Source of the DNA: Allorhodopirellula solitaria
GTDB lineage: Bacteria > Planctomycetota > Planctomycetia > Pirellulales > Pirellulaceae
Direction: 5' to 3'
Length of the DNA: 64,000 nucleotides
NCBI RefSeq assembly: GCF_007859855.1
Contig: NZ_SJPK01000004.1
Span: 313,646-377,645 of the forward strand
Made by a program: the position numbers and the translations under genes. Below, one piece after another: positions 56,601-64,000 of this stretch. The notes under the pieces are model-generated. The model saw only the letters and a list, made by a program, of their open reading frames with translations. It was not told the origin of the DNA and did no database searches. Within the stretch, counting starts at the first letter, position 1, and every line of letters begins with the position of its first letter.

Positions 56601-59007
56601 CGAGTTCCTCGATCAAGCTGCGGATTTTGCCGACCATCAAATCGCCGGCGAAGTAGGCAGCGATCGCGTCGCTCGACTCCATCGCGGTGACACGGGCGGA
56701 GATGCCTTTTAGAATTCGGTCGGCTGCCGAGGCCAGAGATTCGGCGCGTTGGTTGCGTTTCTCCAACAAAGCGACCTTCCGCGATTCAAACGCGGTGTAA
56801 ATCTCTTCGCGTCGCTCCGCGAGCGTTTCGATAAACTCGTCGAATTCAGCAAATCGACCTTCCAATTCTTCCAGGCTGACCATCACCTTGGTCATGTATT
56901 CGTCGCAGCGTGCCGGCGTATCACAAACATCGAGGTAGCCGGCTGTGGATTGCTGCAGCAGTTTCATCTGGGAAGCGAACTCGGCGCGCCCTTCGATCCC
57001 AATCAGCTCACGACGGCGATTCTTCAGGGCGCTGCGAACACGATTTACCGTGGCAAAAACATCGCCGATCGCGTCAATGATCTCCGTTCGCTGGGTCGCG
57101 TCATCGATCTGCAGGTTGCTGACCGTTTCGGTGAGCAGTTCGAGCTCCGAGGCCGCTGTATCGATCTCCGTTTCGAGTTCCTTTGCGTTGGCAACACTGT
57201 CGACCTCTGGAATCTTGGCCTCGGCCGCCGTGATCGCTGCGTGATAGGGTGCGAGAGAATCGGCAGTTAATAGAAAGTCGACGCAGCGGCGGCTCAGCCG
57301 CGTGGTCGCTTCGGTTAGTTGAGTTTCGAGCGATTCAGCGAGCGATAGATCGGCGAACTTGAGATCACGCAGGGTGATCGCATGACCGCGGTGCTCACGC
57401 AACTTCGCCAAGGAGGCAACGAAGTCGTTGATCGATTCAAACCGCGAGCGTTCCACCTCTTTGAGGGTCTCTTCGATCGCCGATTCAACGCGCGCTGTTT
57501 GCTTCCTCGTTTCGCTGCGGACCCGGGTGACCTTCTCAAACTCTTCGATCGCTGCGGTCGCGGTATTGCGAATTTCACCGAGCGGCTCGTTGAGATGATG
57601 AGTTTCGGGTTTATCGATCCAAAAGAAGCTGTCGAGGATATCTCCCGATTTCTTGACGAGATCCTGGTACAAGCCGTCATAGCTGTCGTCCTTCTCGATC
57701 AGCTGCAGGACCTCGCTGCATTCCGCCATCCCGCCGACGAGGTCTTTGTTGCCAATCTTGAACAGCAGCGAATCGGTTTGATGGGGCGGTAAGAAGTCTT
57801 GACCGACGAACGGTGTTTGCCAGATCTGAATAGGGTGGTGCTTCTGAGGTGCTTGGTTGCCCTTGAAACAAACCATTTCACCGGCTTCGAAAAACGTCTG
57901 GCCATGGCAGACCAGCGGTGTGTCGACGCTCTGGCGGATCTGGTTATATCTCAGCTGCACGTAGGTACCCTGCTCGAGATTGCTAAACAGGTACAGATAA
58001 TCCTCGCCGTTGGGCGAGGCGATTGTGCGTTCGTAACGCATGTCAGCGAGGCCATGATCGAACCGTTTGAACTCGCCCGATTGCAAGTAGTACCCGCCTG
58101 GAAAAATCAGGCCCTGGTCACCCGGCAGCATCACGCAGGAATGCTGAATCTCGTCGAGCCGCACGGCTTGATTGACCTTGCCGCTGAAGACAATGTAGCG
58201 AAAGGCGTTCTCTTGATAGGGTTTGATCTTCAGCAACACGAGGTTGCCGACAACGGCAAAGTAAGTCTCGGCGTCGTCGAGTTTTTGGTCGGGGTTGTCG
58301 ACCGGTTCGTCATAGATCCCCTCTCCGCTGCTGGTGTTGTTCTCAACTTTGATCGTGAGGTCGCCACCAACAGTTTCGACGAACACCTTGTCCTCGATCG
58401 AAATGTGAGGGTGTTCCCCATAGTGATGCATGTCGCGCGTTGCCCGTTTCCAGGCAAACGCATGCTGGGCCGGACGTTTCACTTCATGATCGCTACGGTT
58501 ATCGATGTACTCGATCGTCCCATCCGTGATCCGCCATTTAAACGACTTGATATCGCTAGCGGTTCGTCCGATCTGAAACACCATGTGCAGGATCGGCCCG
58601 GCAACAAAGAACCGCAGGAAGGTGGTGCCCTTGTAGAACCGATAGAGTTCCTCAAAGTCGTGAACGAAGGACGGATCGCTGATCAGGTCGAGCGACTCGC
58701 GATGGAATTCATGATCGACCATTCGGTAGATAGCGAACACATCGGGAAGATGGATCTCGGTCTTCAATCCGAACTGGACGTTGTAGCCGAACACGAAATG
58801 GTCGCCGATCGAAACGATATCGCGGGCGATACAGTTGTGCTCGGTCGTGATCCGTTGAGTCGCGATCAATCGCGTTTCAATATTGCCGAAAACCTCACTG
58901 CGATCGGCATTGAGTTGGCCCAACCGCTTCCGCAATTCGCCCGCGGATTCGTTCAGGCGGTTGCGGAGGATCTCGTAGGTACCACCGGCGAGTTGTGTGT
59001 CACTCAT
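53698..59007 (-). CDS. DUF3686-type AAA+ ATPase (annotated elsewhere as DNA repair ATPase)
   Basis: The 1769-residue protein has a conserved N-terminal region (about 45-400) with FGYNVQFGLKTEIHLPDVF, FYKGTTFLRFFVAGPILHMV and LIFPGGYYLQSGEFK, which I associate with DUF3686. Coiled-coil sequence extends from about 440 to 830. A helical region follows, then an AAA+ module: Walker A SPPGYGKTTLMEY (about 1290-1300), Walker B NVMLYLDDIQH (about 1350-1360) and sensor-like VAVVMAGNPYTESGDRFQVP. A helical C-terminus with coiled coil ends the protein. The DNA-repair name comes from automatic annotation and has no support here. The gene follows the flotillin-like gene by 16 bp, so ATPase and SPFH protein probably act together at the membrane. 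Confidence 0.82.
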   Translation of the reverse strand: MSDTQLAGGTYEILRNRLNESAGELRKRLGQLNADRSEVFGNIETRLIATQRITTEHNCIARDIVSIGDHFVFGYNVQFGLKTEIHLPDVFAIYRMVDHEFHRESLDLISDPSFVHDFEELYRFYKGTTFLRFFVAGPILHMVFQIGRTASDIKSFKWRITDGTIEYIDNRSDHEVKRPAQHAFAWKRATRDMHHYGEHPHISIEDKVFVETVGGDLTIKVENNTSSGEGIYDEPVDNPDQKLDDAETYFAVVGNLVLLKIKPYQENAFRYIVFSGKVNQAVRLDEIQHSCVMLPGDQGLIFPGGYYLQSGEFKRFDHGLADMRYERTIASPNGEDYLYLFSNLEQGTYVQLRYNQIRQSVDTPLVCHGQTFFEAGEMVCFKGNQAPQKHHPIQIWQTPFVGQDFLPPHQTDSLLFKIGNKDLVGGMAECSEVLQLIEKDDSYDGLYQDLVKKSGDILDSFFWIDKPETHHLNEPLGEIRNTATAAIEEFEKVTRVRSETRKQTARVESAIEETLKEVERSRFESINDFVASLAKLREHRGHAITLRDLKFADLSLAESLETQLTEATTRLSRRCVDFLLTADSLAPYHAAITAAEAKIPEVDSVANAKELETEIDTAASELELLTETVSNLQIDDATQRTEIIDAIGDVFATVNRVRSALKNRRRELIGIEGRAEFASQMKLLQQSTAGYLDVCDTPARCDEYMTKVMVSLEELEGRFAEFDEFIETLAERREEIYTAFESRKVALLEKRNQRAESLASAADRILKGISARVTAMESSDAIAAYFAGDLMVGKIRSLIEELDELGDAVRVGDLQGRLKVVREDAVRGLKDRQDLFEDGGDVIRLGERKFAVNTQPLDLTTVYRGGELCLHLTGTQFFEPMSDPRLEASRELWDQPLVSENREIYRAEYLAMDLFHTVQQSPRSQPVELAWVSQQMNGRFDEGYAKGVHDVDATAILNTILQIDDQLSLLCYEPTLRACSQFWWHLLLDERRRGEMSDWIAGFAKLARAFPNAQPAIEFRERLSQLATSDAAIWRPLFGEHLAADRIAQYLFDEQLVSPSKTTLSGRAAELFEEFRNALPASDRKKWLIAGLRNNAEDPSRLYVLARNWVDAFLSKRPVPSDGDVDPAAGYRDELAWFVLRDIVGESQSESMAMQPPMDADDNASRQDRISVVEVPVAAVVDSLVGSHERIHQGEMPIHYHEFMHRLGGYRASVVPRYRALHDAKAELVQEARDSMRLDEFKPKVLSSFVRNQLLDEVYLPLIGDNLAKQMGVAGADKRTDRMGLLLLISPPGYGKTTLMEYVANRLGLVFMKINGPAIGHGVTSLDPAEAPNAAAREEVERLNLALEMGDNVMLYLDDIQHTHPELLQKFISLCDATRKIEGVRHGKTRTYDLRGRRVAVVMAGNPYTESGDRFQVPDMLSNRADVYNLGEIIGDKADAFEMSYIENCLSSNTTLAALASAPPVDARRIAMAAQRDSMEGIELESNLSLDQTRDMFEVMRKLLRVRDVVLKVNRAYIRSAAQADSHRTEPPFKLQGSYRNMNRIAERVAPVMNDAELQTLIVSNYEQDAQTLTTDNEANVLKFKELMGIMTPEETQRWDAIKYAFVESVRMAGMDSEDQVGQVLRQLASMRDGLESIRQVLAKAIAMTDHSGEERMDARIDTLRQSLLAIGDSLSHQMESTGSQIENLARQNAATPIEQKVLVQHKVPRVMAELIKGQFHLMQEWMRPLLTESIDNGRDIDRLLKQLDQMMQTYRDVEDVLDPGPEQE

Positions 59008-59023
59008 GGGGATGTCCTATCGA

Positions 59024-61114
59024 TCAAGCTTTGGGATTCGGTTTGACCTTCTTGACCTGTTTGGCCGCAACGGTGCTCCCACCTTGGCCGCCTCCGTTTT
59101 GGGAAGGGCGAGCCAGCAGGCGTCCCGCCTTCTGGTCAGCGACGTTGGCGGTAGCCGCGACGCTCAACAAACTCGTCAATTGAGTTCGCATGTCGTCGGT
59201 CGACGCCATCCCCAGCATCTTGGCGATCAGTGCGGCGATCGACAGGTCCTTCACACCGTCGGTATCAAGTCCGAACTGGCCGATCAAATCCTCCACTTGG
59301 CTGCGGAAGTAATCGGCATTCCCATCGAAGAACGTGTCTTTGATATCAGTAGCGACTTTACTGTTGTAGACGAAGCGATCGATCGCCTTGCCTCCCTTGA
59401 CCGCCGAGGTGATCTGTTCAAAGAACTCGCCGTCGCCACCGACAATGTCGATGCGAGCAGCCTGGAGAGCGTCTCCGATCACACCGGCTTGGCTCTCCGC
59501 GATCCCGCGTTGAGCATCGATCGCGGCGATCTCGACGTCCTTCTCTTTGGCCAACGCCAATTTGAATTCTTCGTGTTCCTTGCCCACACCATCGAGCTTC
59601 TTCATCGCCTCGGCCTTCTCGGTGATGCCGGTGGCCTCGGAACTGTACTTCTCGCGAGACACCTTGGCTTCGGCGAGGCCTTCCTTCTCGAGTGATATCG
59701 CTTTGGCCTCTTGGACCTGAGCTTCGGCCAGACCGGTTGCAGCCGACTGAGCCGTTTCCGCTTCGGCGAGCATTTTCGTCGCTGCCGTCTTCTTCTCGGC
59801 AGCGTCGCGGTCCGCTTCGGCTTCGATGCGAATCTTCTCGGCCAGCAACTCGCTCGATTCTTTCTCGGCCTGAGCCAGCTTGGTTTGTCGGATGCGTTCC
59901 TCTTCCGCCTTCATTTCGGCAGCCGTGATCTGCACCTGTTTAGCACGATCGGCGGTCGCAAACTCTTCGGTGTCCTTGATTCGTTGCTGTTCTTCAACGA
60001 CCGATCGTTCGACAGCGACTCGCTCGCGGATCACCTCTTGGATATTTCGCTGCTCGACTTCGATCGCTTTCTCTTTCTCTACCTCAGCCACGCCGACGAC
60101 ACGCAACCGCTCGGTCGCTTCGAGATCGCGGTCACGGGTCACTCGTTCTTGTTCGACCGCGTCCGTTTTTTCCTTGTTGCGTTGAGCAACCAAGACTTGC
60201 CGCGCTTTGTTCTCCTCGGCGATACCAATTTCTTCTTCAGTGAGGATGCGAGCTCGCTCGGCTTCGAGCCGCTGTTCCTGTTGCACCTTGGTCGCTGCGG
60301 CCTGCTCGCGAGCGGTGATTTCCGCAATCTCGCGATTCTGCTTTTCGACAGCTTCGACACGTTGCCGTTCGAGCGACAGAATCGTTTCCTGAGCCTCAAC
60401 GTCTTGCTTCTTGAGCGTCTTCTCGCGATCGCGAGTGAATTGGTTCTCTTTGACTTTCTCTGTCGATGTCAACTCGGTGATCTTCTTGATCCCCTCCGCA
60501 TCGAGAATGTTGCTCGGGCTGAGCATGTCCAGCGGCGTTTGCTCAAGATAGTCGATGGCGGCATCGTCGAGCCGGTATCCATTGAGGTCCGTGCCGATGA
60601 CCTTGAGGATCTGATCTTTGAACTTGTCACGCTGGTCATACAGATCGATGAAATCAAAGTGCTTGCCGACGGTCTTGAGCGCCTCGCTGAATTTCGCATC
60701 GAATAGCTCTCGGAGCGTCTCGATCTGGCTGCAGCGTTTCGCTCCGATCGCTTCGGCGACCTCTTTCATCTCGGCCGGAGAGTTCGCCACACGAATAAAG
60801 AATGCGACCTTGATATCGGCGCGAATGTTGTCGCGGCAGATCAACCCGGCACTGCCCTCACGATGGATTTCAAAGCTTTTGAGCGTCAAATCCATGAATT
60901 CGTACTGGTGGATCAGCGGGATGATCAACATCCCCTGCCCACAAACGGCCTCGACCCCGCCCCGTCCCGATTTCACGATCGCTTGATCCGGCCCTACCTT
61001 GATGTAGTAGTGCTTCATCAGGACGATCAGGAACAGCAACGCCAGCAGGATTCCGACGATCAGGACAATCGCTCCATCGGTCGCGTAGGAATCAGTGAGA
61101 ATCGCGGAGAGCAT
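59024..61114 (-). CDS. Flotillin-like SPFH/Band 7 membrane protein
   Basis: I start at the ATG at 61114 (MLSAILTDSYATDGAIVLIV), giving 696 residues; the frame is open to 61243 but the extra residues look non-coding. One N-terminal membrane segment (about 14-34) leads into an SPFH domain (about 40-230): YYIKVGPDQAIVKSGRGG, GMLIIPLIHQYEFMDLTLKS and DNIRADIKVAFFIRVANS. From about 235 to 560 it is a charged coiled coil with repeated Glu-Ala-Glu/Arg patterns, as in flotillins and YqiK. Flotillins form membrane-associated oligomers that organise membrane regions. Directly followed by the DUF3686 ATPase gene, so a joint membrane-linked function is likely. Confidence 0.9.
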   Translation of the reverse strand: MLSAILTDSYATDGAIVLIVGILLALLFLIVLMKHYYIKVGPDQAIVKSGRGGVEAVCGQGMLIIPLIHQYEFMDLTLKSFEIHREGSAGLICRDNIRADIKVAFFIRVANSPAEMKEVAEAIGAKRCSQIETLRELFDAKFSEALKTVGKHFDFIDLYDQRDKFKDQILKVIGTDLNGYRLDDAAIDYLEQTPLDMLSPSNILDAEGIKKITELTSTEKVKENQFTRDREKTLKKQDVEAQETILSLERQRVEAVEKQNREIAEITAREQAAATKVQQEQRLEAERARILTEEEIGIAEENKARQVLVAQRNKEKTDAVEQERVTRDRDLEATERLRVVGVAEVEKEKAIEVEQRNIQEVIRERVAVERSVVEEQQRIKDTEEFATADRAKQVQITAAEMKAEEERIRQTKLAQAEKESSELLAEKIRIEAEADRDAAEKKTAATKMLAEAETAQSAATGLAEAQVQEAKAISLEKEGLAEAKVSREKYSSEATGITEKAEAMKKLDGVGKEHEEFKLALAKEKDVEIAAIDAQRGIAESQAGVIGDALQAARIDIVGGDGEFFEQITSAVKGGKAIDRFVYNSKVATDIKDTFFDGNADYFRSQVEDLIGQFGLDTDGVKDLSIAALIAKMLGMASTDDMRTQLTSLLSVAATANVADQKAGRLLARPSQNGGGQGGSTVAAKQVKKVKPNPKA

Positions 61115-61324
61115 GGGGACATCCCTTGAGTTCAAGAAGTCAGACAGTGGGGGGGGGCGGCAAGCATACAGGGCGGATCGCAGCGGCAAGCGAGGCGCAG
61201 AATCTTTCAAAATGTCCGCGCAGCGGGCTGCACCTCGGTGCATCTTAATTCATCCTAGGTCGCAAACAGCACTTGAGAGGGGGCTTTTTGCGATTCTCGC
61301 CCGACGGGCGCCCTCCCAATGCCG

Positions 61325-62740
61325 CTAGCGTGGGCCGAGCAGGGTGAAGGCGAGTTCGTGCCGCCGCTCTTGGCCGTCCTCGACGACGAGCGTCGCCGAC
61401 TTGCTGCCGCTACCGCTGCCCCGGGTCACGATCGGTGCGAACTCCATATTGAGCGGCACGAGCACGTTGCCGCCCGGGTCCAGGCTGAGCAGCTGCTCCT
61501 CCAGAACATCGAGCGTCACGCCCTCCGGCTTGGATACCGTCAGAGTGTATTGCTGCGGCTCGCTGCTGCGATTGACCAATCGCAACTTAAACGAGTTGTT
61601 GACCTGGCCCGTGGCCGTGATCGAAAATGGTGCCCCATTTCCTCGCAACAATCGGGCGTCAAAACCCACCTTGCTGCCGATTGCCCAGGCGAACCCGCTC
61701 AGCACCGCCAACAATAGCAGCGGATAGGCAATTGTCCGGGCGCGGAACAATTGCCTCGGCTTGCGAGCAATTTCGTCTTGCGAGCTGTAACGGATCAAGC
61801 CCTTGGGCAGCCCCACACGCTCCATCACGTTGTCACACGCGTCGATACACTGGGTGCAGTTGACGCATTCCATCTGCAGCCCGTCGCGGATGTCGATCCC
61901 TGTCGGGCAGACGACGACACATTGGTGGCAGTCGACGCAGTCACCTGCCGGATTGGCTGCAGGTCGTTTGCCCTTGGCACGCGGCTCGCCGCGGACGGGA
62001 TCGTAGGCAACGATCTTGGACTGTTCGTCCAGCATGACCGACTGAAAACGACCATAGGGGCATGCCAGCGTACACATCTGTTCGCGAAAATACAGAAAGT
62101 CAAACATCATCAATGCCGTCACGCCTGCCATGACAAGAAATGCCGATGGGTTCTCCAGCGGTGATGTCCGCACCCACTCCGCCAAGCGGTCGGTACCGAC
62201 AAAATACGCTAGAAACGTATGGGCCAGAAACATGCAGAGCAAGAGATAGACGATGATCCGCCCGATACTACGCAACCCACCCATGTCTGCCTTCGGCTTA
62301 CCACCGCGGCCGACCGTGCCCTCAAAAAAACGATCAATCGGCCGGAACAGGAACTCCATGTAGACCGTCTGTGGACACGCCCATCCGCACCATGCCCGGC
62401 CCGCGATCGCCGTGACCAGCACAATGGAAATGAAAACCGCCAGCATCCCAAAGGCGAGAATCAAACTATCGGTGGGATAGAAAGTTTTCCCCAAGACCGT
62501 CAATTGGCGGGAAACCAGGTCCATCAGTACGACGGGTTTGCCACCGATCCGCAGATGGGGAATCAAGACAAAAACCACCATCAACAGATAAGCGACCACA
62601 CGACGCTTCTTCCACCACTGGCCCATCGAGAGCCGGGGTCGCAACCAACGGCGGCTGCCATCGGCCTCCATCGTGCTGAGCACATCGTCGGCGGCAGCAG
62701 CCCACTCCTCGTGAATCGAATCGGTTTGGTGGTTGCTCAT
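61325..62740 (-). CDS. ccoG: Cytochrome cbb3 oxidase accessory protein CcoG (FixG/RdxA)
   Basis: The 471-residue membrane protein has several hydrophobic helices (YLLMVVFVLIPHLRIGGKPV, SLILAFGMLAVFISIVLVTA, IGRIIVYLLLCMFLAHTFLA). Iron-sulfur sites are GRAWCGWACPQTVYMEFLFR (about 113-132), CTLACPYGRFQSVM (about 222), and two ferredoxin-type clusters CVDCHQCVVVCPTGIDI and CVNCTQCIDACDNVM (about 262-310). The C-terminus is an Ig-like IG-FixG domain (TATGQVNNSFKLRLVNRSSE). CcoG is needed for copper delivery in cbb3 oxidase assembly. It follows ccoP by 18 bp in the same operon. Confidence 0.95.
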   Translation of the reverse strand: MSNHQTDSIHEEWAAAADDVLSTMEADGSRRWLRPRLSMGQWWKKRRVVAYLLMVVFVLIPHLRIGGKPVVLMDLVSRQLTVLGKTFYPTDSLILAFGMLAVFISIVLVTAIAGRAWCGWACPQTVYMEFLFRPIDRFFEGTVGRGGKPKADMGGLRSIGRIIVYLLLCMFLAHTFLAYFVGTDRLAEWVRTSPLENPSAFLVMAGVTALMMFDFLYFREQMCTLACPYGRFQSVMLDEQSKIVAYDPVRGEPRAKGKRPAANPAGDCVDCHQCVVVCPTGIDIRDGLQMECVNCTQCIDACDNVMERVGLPKGLIRYSSQDEIARKPRQLFRARTIAYPLLLLAVLSGFAWAIGSKVGFDARLLRGNGAPFSITATGQVNNSFKLRLVNRSSEPQQYTLTVSKPEGVTLDVLEEQLLSLDPGGNVLVPLNMEFAPIVTRGSGSGSKSATLVVEDGQERRHELAFTLLGPR

Positions 62741-62758
62741 GGGAATCTCGCCAGCTTG

Positions 62759-63397
62759 CTAAGAATCGTCGGCGGGGGCGTCCTCGTCGCTCACGGTTAG
62801 TTCAGGCCATGGTGGGATCGTTTTTCCCTCGGGACCGCGGGGCCCATCTAAATCCATGCCTCGCAGACTCGCGACGTAGGCGGAGACCAACACGACCTCA
62901 TTGGGATGCAATCGATTGGACCATTTCGGCATCGCTCCCGCTGCAGCACCGTTGTTGATGACGCTGGCGATGTCTTCAATATGCGTGACGTTTTTGTATA
63001 CATCATCCGTCAGGTTCGGGCCGACTTTGCCCTCGCCGTCGCGGCCATGACAGGAGACACAGTGCGTCTGGAAGACGATACTGCCCACCCGGCGCCAACT
63101 GTCCTCGTACATATACTTCACGATGGTTTCCGCGGTCGGTTGCAGTTCACCAATCTCTTCGAACTGCAGTCGCGTGTTGTCAGCCAATGCGACTGAGTAG
63201 GTCTCTTCAATCGAACGGCCAGGCGTACCGCCGTGGTAATAAATCCAGTACGGAGGGCAGAATGCGATCGAGGCTACAAAGATCCACTTCCACCAACCGG
63301 GCAAGGGATTGTCAAATTCCTCGATGCCGTCGTAGACGTGTCCGGTGGTGTGCTCATCGTCGGCATCATGCGTTGGGTCGGGAGTCGTCGTATTCAT
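62759..63397 (-). CDS. ccoP: cbb3 oxidase cytochrome c subunit CcoP, with one haem motif
   Basis: The 212-residue protein starts with the CcoP N-terminal domain: HVYDGIEEFDNPLPGWWKWI, a membrane segment, and FCPPYWIYYHGG. It contains one cytochrome c domain with CVSCHGRDGEGKVGPNLTDD (haem site about 112-116) and a Met ligand in GAMPKWSNRL (about 156). Classical CcoP of proteobacteria has two c-type haem domains and is about 300 residues; this one has a single CxxCH. Single-haem versions are known from other phyla. It carries electrons to the CcoO/CcoN subunits. Its start overlaps the stop of ccoQ by four bases. Confidence 0.92.
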   Translation of the reverse strand: MNTTTPDPTHDADDEHTTGHVYDGIEEFDNPLPGWWKWIFVASIAFCPPYWIYYHGGTPGRSIEETYSVALADNTRLQFEEIGELQPTAETIVKYMYEDSWRRVGSIVFQTHCVSCHGRDGEGKVGPNLTDDVYKNVTHIEDIASVINNGAAAGAMPKWSNRLHPNEVVLVSAYVASLRGMDLDGPRGPEGKTIPPWPELTVSDEDAPADDS

Positions 63398-63570
63398 GAA
63401 CGGGGATCCTCCACGTCATCGGAAAGTGGGATCGAGGCAAAACGATCCGAGGCATCCTGGCTCAGCCGGAGGGTGCCGTACGTGATCGTTGCAAACGCCA
63501 CCACGAACAACGCCAAAGCCCATTCGGCGCAAACCGAATAGTCCAACGCACATACTAAATCTTTGATCAT
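63394..63570 (-). CDS. ccoQ: cbb3 oxidase small subunit CcoQ
   Basis: From the ATG at 63570 the product has 58 residues with one membrane helix (EWALALFVVAFATITYG), then a charged tail. GGAAGGA on the minus strand (about 63586-63580) lies 9 bases upstream of this start, which decides it over the longer frame from 63603. Sequence conservation is low in CcoQ, but size, membrane helix and position between ccoO and ccoP identify it. It helps stabilise the oxidase complex. ATGA overlap couples it to ccoP. Confidence 0.85.
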   Translation of the reverse strand: MIKDLVCALDYSVCAEWALALFVVAFATITYGTLRLSQDASDRFASIPLSDDVEDPRS

Positions 63571-63698
63571 TCGTCTTGATCCTTCCAAGTGAGTCGGTGG
63601 CACGCGCCGCCGTTGTCTGTGAGTGAGTCTATCATGGGTTGGCGGCCCCGGCCTGAACGCGATCGCCGTGGCGATCGGCCGGAACCGTCCGCTTCTCG

Positions 63699-64000
63699 CT
63701 ACGATTGATCGTCAGCGGTATCGCCCGCCCCCATCGCAGTCTGTTCTTCGGAGTCCGCCTCAGACGCGGTTCCCTCCGCTGCCGTCTCCGGCGTTTCCTC
63801 TGCAAACAAATCGATGCCGACCCGCTGCAGATAAGCGATCAACGCCACCGCTTGTTTCTCGTACGTCTTGGCTGGGCCACCCTGCTCGACAATCTCTGCG
63901 GCGATCCGCTCCGCCTGACGCATTGCTACGGCGGCGGTGTCGTTGAGATCTTCGTCGGTATACTCAGCTCCAAGATACGCTGCCGCCTGGACATGGGGCG
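63699..64000 (-). CDS. ccoO: cbb3 oxidase cytochrome c subunit CcoO, C-terminal part (runs off the window)
   Basis: The reading frame is open from the window edge to the stop at 63699, giving about 100 residues with PHVQAAAYLGAEYTDEDLND, then AMRQAERIAAEI, and YEKQAVALIAYLQRVGIDLF. The last motif (Gln-Ala-...-ALIAYLQRxG) is the conserved C-terminal end of CcoO. An acidic, Ala/Glu-rich tail of about 35 residues follows (EETPETAAEGTASEADSEE), which most CcoO proteins lack. The haem-binding part lies beyond the window; this could also be the end of a CcoN-CcoO fusion, as some planctomycetes and Bacteroidetes have. Confidence 0.85.
   Translation of the reverse strand, partial: PHVQAAAYLGAEYTDEDLNDTAAVAMRQAERIAAEIVEQGGPAKTYEKQAVALIAYLQRVGIDLFAEETPETAAEGTASEADSEEQTAMGAGDTADDQS

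Overview
This 64 kb window looks like chromosomal DNA of a planctomycete close to Rhodopirellula/Pirellulaceae. No 16S gene is present, so this rests on gene content. Supporting features are H4MPT-type C1 genes in a non-methanogen, MoxR/DUF58/BatA clusters with giant coiled-coil partners, GYF_2 proteins, a PEP-CTERM protein, a sialate O-acetylesterase, four-helix-bundle (IVP-type) proteins with acidic/His tails, and large inverted repeats between genes. The host DNA is GC-rich; the first ~2.7 kb is visibly more AT-rich.

Layout. 1-2.7 kb: an accessory edge, with the N-terminus of a transposase running off the window and then an integron cassette fragment on the minus strand. It holds two attC-like sites, a PD-(D/E)XK nuclease-like gene, a small membrane protein and an IVP-type four-helix-bundle gene flanked by a 42-bp inverted repeat. 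2.7-3.3 kb: non-coding, with four direct repeats and a large hairpin. 3.3-17 kb (minus): cluster 1, moxR - DUF58 - BatA-like VWA - VWA/membrane protein - DUF4175-like - Glu/Gln-rich coiled coil - TPR-like secreted protein. 17.3-25.7 kb (plus): FlgI-like/HEAT lipoprotein, M20 amidohydrolase, zinc-ribbon/GYF_2 membrane protein, then mch - ATP-grasp glutamate ligase (MptN-like) - OleC-like ligase. 25.7-38.7 kb: sialate O-acetylesterase, type II NADH dehydrogenase, lipoprotein, a 1608-residue VWA/STN-like/DUF2135-like secreted protein with its own terminator, small GYF_2 protein, PEP-CTERM protein and beta-CASP metallo-beta-lactamase nuclease. 39.2-40.1 kb: metF. 40.4-53.3 kb (minus): cluster 2, DUF58 - BatA-like VWA - VWA - giant DUF4175-like fusion - squalene-cyclase-like alpha/alpha-barrel protein, all coupled by 1-4 nt overlaps. 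53.7-61.1 kb (minus): a flotillin/SPFH protein followed by a 1769-residue DUF3686-type AAA+ ATPase. 61.3-64 kb (minus): part of a cbb3 oxidase operon, ccoO (truncated by the window) - ccoQ - ccoP - ccoG.

How the genes fit together. The two Bat-like clusters are paralogous. Three separate proteins of cluster 1 (853 + 629 + 456 residues) correspond in order and type to one 1982-residue protein in cluster 2, and a short C-terminal motif (WGxL ... YRxAIxAYF) is shared by the ends of both sets. This suggests one envelope complex of MoxR ATPase, DUF58 adaptor, VWA membrane proteins and a long coiled-coil scaffold, present twice in different gene arrangements. Cluster 2 has no moxR of its own. The C1 genes point to H4MPT-linked formaldehyde oxidation or detoxification, unexpectedly coupled to an OleC-like ligase. 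Ndh and the cbb3 operon are respiratory.
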